Positions 19,931 to 27,143 of a DNA stretch of 64,000 nucleotides are shown piece after piece. Every line of letters begins with the position of its first letter. Positions within the stretch are counted from its first letter, which is position 1. The translations under genes were made by a program, and so were the position numbers. The DNA is from Akkermansiaceae bacterium UBA2381 (GTDB lineage: Bacteria > Verrucomicrobiota > Verrucomicrobiia > Verrucomicrobiales > DEV007): contig DDSV01000008.1 in NCBI GenBank assembly GCA_002344215.1, positions 67,225 to 131,224 on the forward strand, given 5' to 3'. A model generated the notes under the pieces. The model did no database searches. It was not told the origin of the DNA and saw only the letters and a list, made by a program, of their open reading frames with translations.

Positions 19931-21961
19931 ATGATGAAAAAGATCGACCTCCACATTCATACGTCGCCCACCATCAGTGACAGTGCCTTTGAGTTCAGTT
20001 TAGACGAATTCCGTCGGTATGTTGACGAGGCCGGGTTGCATGCAGTCGCGGTAACCAATCACAACCTCTTCGACCGCGCGCAGTTTCTTCAAATCACCGA
20101 ATACCTTACGATTCCGGTTTTCCCCGGTATTGAGGTGAATCTCGAGATGGGTCATGTTCTTGTAATTGCCGATTCTGGACGGGTCGAGGAATTCGCAGAA
20201 ATGTGCGCTGAACTGACAAGTGAAATCCGCGACCCGCGGGACAGTGTCGACATAGGCCGCTTCGAGAAGATCTTCAGGGACCTCAGCTCTTTTCTTATTA
20301 TTCCTCATTACGAAAAGAAACCGGCAATTCACGGAGAGGCTCTCGAACGGTTGAGACCCTATATCGCGGCAGGAGAGGTGGATAGTGAGAAGAAGTTTGT
20401 TCGCGCCATTCGAGACCCTGAAAAGCTGACACCAGTTCTCTTTAGCGATACCAGAATCAGCACCATCCACCAGAAGAATCTTCCGACTAGACAAACCTAT
20501 ATCGATTGCGGCGATCTAACCATTGGAGCAATTAAGGAATCCCTTCGGGACAAATTAAAGGTGGCCCTATCGGCTGACGATGGCAACGAACTATTCCAGC
20601 TCTTTGAAAATGGTCAGATGCTCTCAACCGGTCTTAACATTCTGTTGGGCGAGCGTTCATCTGGCAAGACGTATACCCTCGATCGCATCGTTGAAACCAT
20701 ACCAAATACGAAGTATATCAGGCAGTTCTCCCTTGTGCAGACCGATGAAGACGACTACACACGGAGATTCAACGAACACATCCAAAATAAGAGAAGCTCA
20801 GTGGCGGATGGGTATCTGTCCGGCGTTAAGGGCGTGCTGGACGAAGTCGTTGAGGTTGACTTGGCGGCGAATGAGCGGTCGGCGCAGGAGTTTGTCGAGT
20901 CTCTTATCAAGTCAGCCCAGGAAGCTGACCGGCGTGACGCATATTCCACCACCGCACTGTTTGATGAACAAAGTTTCCCAATTCCGTCCGGGGAAACCCT
21001 CAAAGCGCTCATTCAGTCCGTCCAACAAATCATCGAAAACATCGAGTTTCGCGATATCATCGAAAAGCATGTGGATCTTTCGGATGTGAAGCAGCTCGCC
21101 TGCGAACTCATTGAAATCCTTTGGAGTCGAACCTTAGATGCAAAAAAGAAAAAGCTCGTCAACGGGATTGTCTCGGACATTCGGGACAGTCTTCGCGTGC
21201 GAACTTCAGCGACCCACGTGAAGGATGTCGATCTCTACAAAGTGGCACTTGATAGAAAGCGGGTGAAACGCTTCGAAGAGATTGTTCGAGGAATGCAGGT
21301 GGAAGGCGTCATTTCTCAGGACGATGTTCAAGGGTTTGTCGTCGAAGCACGCAAAGGTCCCTTCACTGGAGCCGGAGAAATAAAGGCCGTCAGCGGATTG
21401 AGAACCGCGTTCAGCGGTGCCTTCCAGAAATATTCTGAGCCCTATGATTATCTGCGAGAACTTCTCGCCAATGAATCTTTGTCGCGGGCCGAACTCTACA
21501 AGTATTTCGTCAATATCACCTATCGGATTCTTAACCGCGACGGATACGAGGTCTCTGGCGGCGAGCGCTCAGAGTTCCGGCTGCTTCAGGAAATTAAAGA
21601 TTCCCAAAACTTTGACGTTCTCCTTATCGACGAGCCGGAATCGTCTTTTGACAACTTGTTCTTGAATGGAAATGTCAACAAGCTGATCAAGGAAATCTCG
21701 CAAACGATGCCAGTAGTTGTGGTTACTCACAACAGCACCGTGGGCGCGTCGATTGGGGCTGACTACGTTCTAATCGCGAAAAAGGAGCGAAACGAGGAAG
21801 GGCTCGCTTACAAGATCTACTCTGGTCATCCAACCGATCGAAAACTCTTCGCCCCCGACGGCACTGAGATCGACAACCTAGAGCACATGCTGAATTCTCT
21901 GGAAGCAGGCCGGGACGTTTACTCTAAAAGAAGGAACACCTATGAAGCTATTGACAATTGA
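19931..21961 (+). CDS. PHP phosphoesterase fused to an ABC/SMC-type ATPase
   Basis: 676 aa from the ATG at 19931 (an in-frame ATG at 19907 is possible). The N-terminus is a PHP domain: DLHIHTS (H8, H10), VTNHNLF, PGIEVNLEMGHVLVIAD, IIPHYEKK and FSDTR supply the usual His/Asp/Glu metal ligands. A complete ABC-type ATPase follows: Walker A GERSSGKT (240-247), a long helical insert (~260-530, probably coiled coil), signature VSGGERSEF (541-549), Walker B VLLIDEPESSFD (D567, E568) and an H-loop VVVTHNS (H600). This layout recalls OLD/Rad50-like ATPases of conflict systems and proteins I remember as TrlF-type AAA-like ATPases. The 3' end overlaps the next gene by 20 bases. Base use is distinctly AT-richer than core genes. 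Likely a nucleic-acid-directed defence or repair effector. Confidence 0.75.
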   Translation: MMKKIDLHIHTSPTISDSAFEFSLDEFRRYVDEAGLHAVAVTNHNLFDRAQFLQITEYLTIPVFPGIEVNLEMGHVLVIADSGRVEEFAEMCAELTSEIRDPRDSVDIGRFEKIFRDLSSFLIIPHYEKKPAIHGEALERLRPYIAAGEVDSEKKFVRAIRDPEKLTPVLFSDTRISTIHQKNLPTRQTYIDCGDLTIGAIKESLRDKLKVALSADDGNELFQLFENGQMLSTGLNILLGERSSGKTYTLDRIVETIPNTKYIRQFSLVQTDEDDYTRRFNEHIQNKRSSVADGYLSGVKGVLDEVVEVDLAANERSAQEFVESLIKSAQEADRRDAYSTTALFDEQSFPIPSGETLKALIQSVQQIIENIEFRDIIEKHVDLSDVKQLACELIEILWSRTLDAKKKKLVNGIVSDIRDSLRVRTSATHVKDVDLYKVALDRKRVKRFEEIVRGMQVEGVISQDDVQGFVVEARKGPFTGAGEIKAVSGLRTAFSGAFQKYSEPYDYLRELLANESLSRAELYKYFVNITYRILNRDGYEVSGGERSEFRLLQEIKDSQNFDVLLIDEPESSFDNLFLNGNVNKLIKEISQTMPVVVVTHNSTVGASIGADYVLIAKKERNEEGLAYKIYSGHPTDRKLFAPDGTEIDNLEHMLNSLEAGRDVYSKRRNTYEAIDN

Positions 21962-22253
21962 CGCGCACAAGGGCCATTTCCTCGGGTTAAAAGGGGAAAA
22001 GCAACCGATTGATCTGCTAACGAAGGAAGATCTCCTTCGGTTGGTGGATCTGACTTTGACGGAAGCCGACGTTGAGTTCGATCCATACGACGAAGCCTCG
22101 CTGCCAAATCAAGCTCACCAGATCATCTACAAGAATGTCTACGCCAAGCGAACCCATCTTCACGGGCGGCGAAGCGAGTTTATCGATGAGTCCGAACGGC
22201 TCTTTCTCGTGGAATATGCGAACTATCGTTCACGATCGGATGAGGTTGCTTGA
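21942..22253 (+). CDS. Small partner protein of the PHP-ABC ATPase, unknown function
   Basis: 103 aa, not recognised. The ATG at 21942 lies inside the end of the ATPase gene and is preceded by a good ribosome-binding site (AAGGA, 5 bases upstream of the ACCT spacer), so translation is probably coupled to the ATPase. The protein is acidic to neutral and likely helical; the middle (KEDLLRLVDLTLTEADVEF) and the C-terminal RRSEFIDESERLFLVEYANY look like packed amphipathic helices. No signal peptide, membrane segment or catalytic motif is seen. The overlap implies a stoichiometric subunit, regulator or antitoxin-like partner of the ATPase. Confidence 0.7.
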   Translation: MKLLTIDAHKGHFLGLKGEKQPIDLLTKEDLLRLVDLTLTEADVEFDPYDEASLPNQAHQIIYKNVYAKRTHLHGRRSEFIDESERLFLVEYANYRSRSDEVA

Positions 22254-22299
22254 TGCGATGTGGTCAGTCGACCGTTTATCAAATCCCCACAGGGCGCGT

Positions 22300-22350
22300 G
22301 GTCAGGCGACGAGGTTACGGGGTCAGGCAACGAGTGAAGGGGTCAGGCAA
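22300..22350 (+). repeat. Three degenerate direct repeats (GGTCAGGCRAC) at the IS left edge
   Basis: GGTCAGGCGAC, GGTCAGGCAAC and GGTCAGGCAAC start at 22300, 22321 and 22341, a 20-21 base period. The last copy abuts the left inverted repeat of the insertion sequence. Confidence 0.75.
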
Positions 22351-22352
22351 CA

Positions 22353-23917
22353 TCGGGCTGTTGCCCAAATCTTGATCTGACCTCCGCCTTGGTGTATCCA
22401 TCCTTCCCCCATGATGGGGATTCAACAGAAGCAGGGCGAGCTCTGGGCCAAGGCGGTTGATTTGAGTTCGCGCATTCCCGAGGACCACATCCTCAAGCGC
22501 CTCGACAAAGTTCTCGACCTAGGGTTTGTCCGCGATGAGGTGGTCGGCACCTACGGCAAAAAAGGCAACGTTTCGATCGATCCGGTCGTGCTGATGCGGC
22601 TGATGCTCCTTCTGTTTATCGACAACATTCGTGGGGAGCGAGAGCTGATGCGCGTCCTGCCCCTGCGCATCGACTACCTCTGGTTCATCAGCTACGGCCT
22701 TGATGACGAGGTTCCCAACCACAGTGTGCTTTCCAAGGCGCGCAAGCGCTGGGGAACTGCCGTGTTCGAGCGTCTCTTCTCCCGGGTCGTTCTCCAGTGC
22801 GTCGAAGCCGGATTGGTGGGATCGGAGAAGGCCCACGTCGACGCCAGCCTTGTACGCGCCAACGCCTCGCTCAATGCGATGGTCCAAAACATCGTTGAGG
22901 AGCAGGTCGCCAAGCTCGAGGACGATGCCGATACCGATACCGATACCGATACCGATACCGATACCGAAGAGGAGCCCCGACCACCCAAGCACAAGCCGGT
23001 CAACACAACCTACCGCAACAAGACCGATCCCGACAGCCGCGTGGTGCGTCACGACGGAGGCAAGTCGCTCCCCTGTTACAAGAACCATCGCGTTGTCGAT
23101 GACAAGGGCGGCGTGGTCACTGCTGTGAAGACCACTCACGGTGTCGCCAACGAGGCCGCCGAGATGATGGACTTGCTCGGTCAGCACGAAGAGCGCACCG
23201 GACAGAAGCCGACGACTGCCGTGGCCGATAGTTGCTACGGCGACACCGCCAACCTCGTCGCTCTTGCCCAGGCGGGAATCCAGGCACACGTCGCCGACCG
23301 TCGCAGTCGCATGAACCTCGTGCGGAGCAAGGGGATCTTCCCGCCGGAGGACTTCGCCTACGACACTGAAAGCGATACCTTCACCTGCCCCACAGGCGAG
23401 CAGCTTTACCGGCATCACTTCCATGCACGCCGATCCCATTGGGAGTATCGCACCAAGCGAGGCGTGTGCGCCGCCTGTCCCTTGCGGTCCGAATGCACCC
23501 GCGATAAATCGGGCCGAACACTCAAACGGCATCTTCATCAGGAGCTACTCGATCAGGCACGGGCTCAAAGTCACAGTGAAGCGGCGAGGGAAGATCGGAA
23601 GCGAAGACAGTGGTTCCAGGAACGCAACTTCGGTGAGGCAGCGACGATGCACGGGTTCAAGCGGGCGAGGTGGCGCGGTTTGGAAAGACAATCCATTCAA
23701 GACCTGCTCATCGCGACGATACAGAACCTCAAGATCATGGCCCGAAGGTCCTTTCCTCGGCTTTTCAAAAGGTTAGATGCCTATCTCGGGGAGCTACGCA
23801 CAAGGAACGCCTACCGGACGAATCGGGTCGCACCATATCTTTAACGAAGGAATCCTTACTACCTCATGAAGTTCAGATCCTCGTGACGGAAAAGTAGTCT
23901 TTCGAGCAACAGCCCGA
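22353..23917 (+). mobile_element. IS1182-like insertion sequence (about 1565 bp)
   Basis: Imperfect terminal inverted repeats bound the element: TCGGGCTGTTGCCCAAA at 22353-22369 and its counterpart at 23901-23917, which reads TCGGGCTGTTGCTCGAA on the minus strand (15 of 17 identical). The single transposase gene fills most of it. No clear target-site duplication is visible in the immediate flanks. Confidence 0.8.
22411..23844 (+). CDS. IS1182-family DDE transposase
   Basis: 477 aa. The N-terminal DUF772-type domain is typical (VSIDPVVLMRLMLLLFIDNIRGERELMRV, PNHSVLSKARKRWG). The DDE catalytic region includes HVDASLVRANAS, then TTAVADSCYGDTANL, and ends with a C-terminal block FQERNFGEAATMHGFKRARWRGLE characteristic of the family. 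A cysteine cluster (CAACPLRSECTR) is as in other IS1182/IS1380-type enzymes. A (GATACC)x6 run at 22930-22965 encodes six Asp-Thr repeats in the linker. The frame is intact from ATG to stop, so the element may be active. Confidence 0.88.
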   Translation: MMGIQQKQGELWAKAVDLSSRIPEDHILKRLDKVLDLGFVRDEVVGTYGKKGNVSIDPVVLMRLMLLLFIDNIRGERELMRVLPLRIDYLWFISYGLDDEVPNHSVLSKARKRWGTAVFERLFSRVVLQCVEAGLVGSEKAHVDASLVRANASLNAMVQNIVEEQVAKLEDDADTDTDTDTDTDTEEEPRPPKHKPVNTTYRNKTDPDSRVVRHDGGKSLPCYKNHRVVDDKGGVVTAVKTTHGVANEAAEMMDLLGQHEERTGQKPTTAVADSCYGDTANLVALAQAGIQAHVADRRSRMNLVRSKGIFPPEDFAYDTESDTFTCPTGEQLYRHHFHARRSHWEYRTKRGVCAACPLRSECTRDKSGRTLKRHLHQELLDQARAQSHSEAAREDRKRRQWFQERNFGEAATMHGFKRARWRGLERQSIQDLLIATIQNLKIMARRSFPRLFKRLDAYLGELRTRNAYRTNRVAPYL

Positions 23918-24132
23918 CATTTCGTGACAAAACCCACCCTGCCCCCTTCACCCCTCCACGGGCGCCCCATCGCCGCTGATCTCCTACGTCCCATCAAAAA
24001 ACCGCGCCCGGTATTCGCGCACCGGGGACTCGGCCACGGGTTGACCGCGGACAGCGAGCGGCCGTGTGTTGGGCATAGCACGACTGACGGAGGCGTTTCG
24101 GAACAGGCAAGATTCATATCTACCGCCTCCCA
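23918..24132. other. Gene-free region between the IS and the transposase remnant
   Basis: No intact gene found. It is GC-rich, with short open stretches on both strands but no family-like sequence; probably decayed DNA continuous with the remnant that follows. Confidence 0.4.
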
Positions 24133-24285
24133 ATGCCCCCCATCCCGTGAGTCGAATACGAGAACGCCGTCTACCACATCATGGCCTGATGGTACCTACG
24201 CGAGGCCATCGTCTTCGATGACAGGGACCGGGAGCTTTTTTACGACACCTGTGCGGAAGCCTGCGGTTGCACCGGCCGGGCGTAA
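24133..24285 (+). pseudogene. Remnant of a REP-associated tyrosine transposase (Y1/RAYT)
   Basis: Reading from 24133 gives MPPIP, stop, VEYENAVYHIMA, stop, WYLREAIVFDDRDRELFYDT and CAEACGCTG. This matches the N-terminus of COG1943/Y1 transposases, where the corresponding motif is RxxYPGAVYHVMxRGNxR followed by IFxDDxDRxxFL. Both internal stops are TGA at positions where arginine codons (CGA) are expected, suggesting simple C-to-T decay. The frame ends at TAA 24283-24285 and the catalytic tyrosine and H-x-H region are missing. Confidence 0.75.
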
Positions 24286-24392
24286 AAAGGGGGCGGCGAG
24301 CCGGAGGATGCTCCGAACGTGACAGTTTCGTCATATTCCGGACTCCGCCTTGCGAGGCGCGGTCGGAATGTTAGTGGGATATCCCTCTAAGA

Positions 24393-24998
24393 ATGGATAA
24401 CTCTGAATCAACCTCATCCGCCGCCAACCTCCTCGGCACCGTGACAACGCTGGTGCAGGACACACAGGTTGACGTGACTCGTCTCATTTACATGCTTTAT
24501 CTGGATATCGAGCAGCAGATCAACCGGGCCGCCCTCAAGGCACAGATCACTCTGAGCACCTCTGCTGTTCTGATGGCCATGCTGGTGAATCTTGGAACCG
24601 GGATTCGCGCCGAAAAATTTGTCGGCATGAACGCATTCGAGAGCGCCGTAATGGTGCTGTATGTGCTGTTTATCTTCTGCATGTGTTGTGCCTTCGGGCG
24701 GGGGATTTCCGCCGCCTTCCCGCGGGCGGTGAACAAGGCCTCCGAGGTGAACAGTCATCCCAACCTTTACTTCTCGGCCCAGATTGCCGCTATTCCCGGT
24801 GAGGATTACGCGGACCTTTTCTGCAGGCAGTCAAATGATGGCGTCAAATGCTCGGTTCTCGGGCAGATTCATTCAAAGTCCATCGTGCTGGAGGCAAAGT
24901 TGCAGAGTGTGCGCAAGGGCATGAAATATCTGCTCGTTGCCTTTGCGGTTTGGATCGTCGCGCGGGTCATCCTGCTCGTCGGCTACGGCTTGCACTGA
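24393..24998 (+). CDS. Pycsar effector-like membrane protein (DUF5706 type), orphan
   Basis: 201 aa. Predicted transmembrane segments lie at about 52-70 (TLSTSAVLMAMLVNLGTG), 84-103 (SAVMVLYVLFIFCMCCAFGRG) and 179-198 (YLLVAFAVWIVARVILLVGY). Between TM2 and TM3 is the diagnostic Pycsar-effector pattern: NLYFSAQIAAIPGEDYADLF, then LGQIHSKSIVLEAKLQSVRKG. In known Pycsar systems a cUMP/cCMP cyclase gene precedes the effector, which permeabilises the membrane upon phage infection. Here no cyclase is found; the neighbours are a transposase scar upstream and a Gly/Ala-repeat protein downstream. A SLATT-type effector is an alternative reading. The N-terminal 45 residues form an amphipathic helix. 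Confidence 0.6.
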   Translation: MDNSESTSSAANLLGTVTTLVQDTQVDVTRLIYMLYLDIEQQINRAALKAQITLSTSAVLMAMLVNLGTGIRAEKFVGMNAFESAVMVLYVLFIFCMCCAFGRGISAAFPRAVNKASEVNSHPNLYFSAQIAAIPGEDYADLFCRQSNDGVKCSVLGQIHSKSIVLEAKLQSVRKGMKYLLVAFAVWIVARVILLVGYGLH

Positions 24999-25119
24999 AG
25001 AGCACGGAACGGCGCCCCCTCTGAGACCCCGGGGCTTCGGCGGGTTGGGAGCCAAGGGGATGAAAAGGGGTATTCATGGTCGTTGTTAAACTGAATTCTA
25101 TCCGATAAACTCGGCCTTC

Positions 25120-25938
25120 ATGAACCAGAGCGACCCGTGTAGCAATCCCAACAATCTGAACAACCCTTGCCTCAACGACTGTCATCCTGAATGTCCGAAA
25201 CAGACTCTTCCCACTTGGTGCCGCAAAGTGGAGGTAGATCAAGCTCCGGGTGCCATCGTTGAAGTACCGCGCAGAGGAGTTGCAGTCGCCGGGCATGGAG
25301 GCAAGGCCATGGTCGGCATCGACGGGATTGCGGTGTCTGGCGTGTGTGGCTACTCCGGGGCTATATCATCCTCCTCTCACCGAATTGTAGCTGTCGTTGA
25401 CAATTGCGGTGAGGCGAAGACGGGGGACGGCGGAATGGCAATGGCAGGACATAGGGGGACGGCGTCATGTAATTCCCGAAGTTATGCCTTCGCACTAAAG
25501 GATGGCTTCGCGTCTGCCGGAACCTATGGAGTGGCATCGACCGAGGGCGGTTTCGCACAAGCACATAAGCTTGGAATCGCACTGGCGTTTGGAGCAGGGA
25601 CGAAAATGTCACGTGCGAAAGTGGAAGCGGGCGGAGTTGCCATCGGCACGCCCGGCAACTATTTGCGCGCGGGAACGAATGGTATTCTCATCGCCTTACC
25701 TCCGGAAACATCAAAAGCCACTCCGCCGAAGGTCGTTCAAGTTGGCCAGGAGAATATCGAGGCAAACATGTGGTATCTGATAAAAGAAGATCTTTCATTC
25801 CTCAAAGTGTCACCGGAGTTAAGCCTGGACTTGGACTGCAAATGGAAACCCCTTCCTGAGAATGCCAGCCTTGATGATCTCTCAACAGACCAAACATCGC
25901 TGATGGAACCGCGGTCAGAGACGGGGGAGCAAGACTAA
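25120..25938 (+). CDS. Gly/Ala-rich short-repeat protein with cysteine-rich N-terminus, unknown
   Basis: 272 aa, not recognised as a family. The first ~35 residues hold six cysteines (CSNPNNLNNPC, CHPEC, and a final C before RKVEV). Residues ~45-190 are a run of short repeats with a G-x-A-x-A-G/S rhythm (VAVAGHGGKAMVGIDG, GMAMAGHRGTAS, FASAGTYGVAST), like the small repeats that form beta-solenoid or fibrous rolls. The last 70 residues are an acidic globular-looking tail. No signal peptide. It is 120 bases downstream of the Pycsar-like gene and could share its transcript, but a functional link is unproven. Confidence 0.6.
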   Translation: MNQSDPCSNPNNLNNPCLNDCHPECPKQTLPTWCRKVEVDQAPGAIVEVPRRGVAVAGHGGKAMVGIDGIAVSGVCGYSGAISSSSHRIVAVVDNCGEAKTGDGGMAMAGHRGTASCNSRSYAFALKDGFASAGTYGVASTEGGFAQAHKLGIALAFGAGTKMSRAKVEAGGVAIGTPGNYLRAGTNGILIALPPETSKATPPKVVQVGQENIEANMWYLIKEDLSFLKVSPELSLDLDCKWKPLPENASLDDLSTDQTSLMEPRSETGEQD

Positions 25939-26065
25939 TATCCGATTTCACTCACCACCCCCGCTCAAGCGATCTCCGGCCCCAAAGTCGCACCCTTCCA
26001 CCGGGACCCCACCGACCCGGGCCTCCGGCGGGAAAGAAGCCGAAGGGATGAAAAAGAAATTCCAA

Positions 26066-26183
26066 GGAACAGGTTATCTGTCGACTTCCAACGTAGTGGC
26101 TGAATGCCAGCAAAAAACCCTCAACAAGTCATCCTTCTTGAGACCGAAATTGGGTTTCGGGTTCCACTAGTCCTCGATCTCAG
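26066..26183 (+). repeat. Dispersed palindromic repeat R1, copy A
   Basis: About 118 bases starting GGAACAGGTTATCTGTCGAC. A hairpin at 26118-26143 pairs CCTCAACAAG with CTTCTTGAG. It shares its order of motifs with copies at 26818, 30833 and 31978. This gene-free interval (25939-26261) holds nothing else I can identify. Confidence 0.75.
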
Positions 26184-26261
26184 GCCGGGGGCGGAAAGAG
26201 CCGGATGAGATGAATGAGGAAATTCCTCGATATCAATGCGTAACGGCCATAGCATGAGTCC

Positions 26262-26612
26262 ATGACCTATTTTCGAATCCTTCTCATCCTGGTGGGGCTG
26301 ACATTTATCCCGGTCCAGGCGTGGGCTGAGAAATACGGAGCGATCGCGTACTCTCCCGCATCCGGGAAGTTCGGCTACTCCAACAACAGTCAGACCAGGG
26401 CCGGGGCTGAGAGGTTGGCCTTGTCCAACTGCCGGAGTGGCGATGTCCGGATTGCCATCTGGGTCAAAAACGGATGGGCCGTCGTCTACCGAAACTCAAC
26501 GGGTGCCTGGAACAGCGCCTGGAGTTCCGAGAGTCTAAACACGGCTAAGGCGATCGCCAGGGCCAAAGTTCCAAATGGCCAACTCGTCTGCTGGGTCTAC
26601 TCGGGCAAGTAG
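26262..26612 (+). CDS. Secreted DUF4189-domain protein
   Basis: 116 aa. Signal peptide at 1-22 (ILLILVGLTFIPVQAWA). The mature part reads YGAIAYSPASGKFGYSNN, then AERLALSNC, and ends QLVCWVYSGK, which fits the DUF4189 pattern of small exported proteins with two conserved cysteines that could form a disulfide. Its molecular role is not known. It stands alone between two R1 repeat copies, with no operon partner. Confidence 0.7.
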   Translation: MTYFRILLILVGLTFIPVQAWAEKYGAIAYSPASGKFGYSNNSQTRAGAERLALSNCRSGDVRIAIWVKNGWAVVYRNSTGAWNSAWSSESLNTAKAIARAKVPNGQLVCWVYSGK

Positions 26613-26817
26613 TGGTCCGAGGGCGCAGTAGCGGCCTCAGGGCGGCGGGAAAATCATCCCTCGTTCAGAAGGGGCAGAGCCAGAAGAATGTCGCGGTCCT
26701 GGTTCCCTATTCCAGTGTGTAGGCGAAGCCGAAGTGAGCGAAGTGCGGGTCAGTCCTGGAATTTAGAATTTCCACTCCAACTCCGTCGTTATTAGTTTTA
26801 CGGGGTCAAAATTTCTA

Positions 26818-26946
26818 GGGACAAGTTATCTATCACCCCGCCCTCCAACGGAAGTGGTTGAACGCCGGAAAATGTCTCAACAAGGTTTCCTTCTTGAGAC
26901 CGAACCCGGGTATCCAGTTCCAGATATCCCCAGGATCAATATCTCC
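26818..26946 (+). repeat. Dispersed palindromic repeat R1, copy B
   Basis: Begins GGGACAAGTTATCTATCACC and carries the strongest hairpin of the family: GTCTCAACAAGG with CCTTCTTGAGAC at 26874-26900. Sequence conservation continues to about 26946 (CCAGATATCCCCAGGATC). The right terminal repeat seen in copy C is missing. The rest of the gene-free interval 26613-27143 contains no identified gene. Confidence 0.78.
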
Positions 26947-27143
26947 GGAAAACCACCGTCGTTGACTAACTGGTGAGTATTTGTTTTCTTCTGGCGCATC
27001 CGCTCCCCGGGAATCCCCGGATAGAGGGGGGCGGAGCCTGAGTTTCCCCGCACGGGGCGGTTCTCGGGCTCAAAATTTTTTCGACGACGACGTGGAAACT
27101 TTGCATAGTATCTCCACAAACATTTACTACCGAACCCACCCCT

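Noticed and set aside
22929..22968. GATACC run considered as CRISPR-like or a satellite
   Set aside because: It is a six-unit microsatellite inside the transposase gene with no spacers.
25024..26056. Possible third repeat family: CCCGGG-C-T-CGGCGGG ... GGGATGAAAA words at 25026-25067 and 26014-26056
   Set aside because: Only about two thirds of bases agree and the region is simply GC-rich; too weak to call.
27030..27070. CCCCGCACGGGG hairpin followed at a distance by a T run upstream of the TMEM43 gene
   Set aside because: The T run is 14 bases away and no gene ends just upstream, so it does not fit a terminator.
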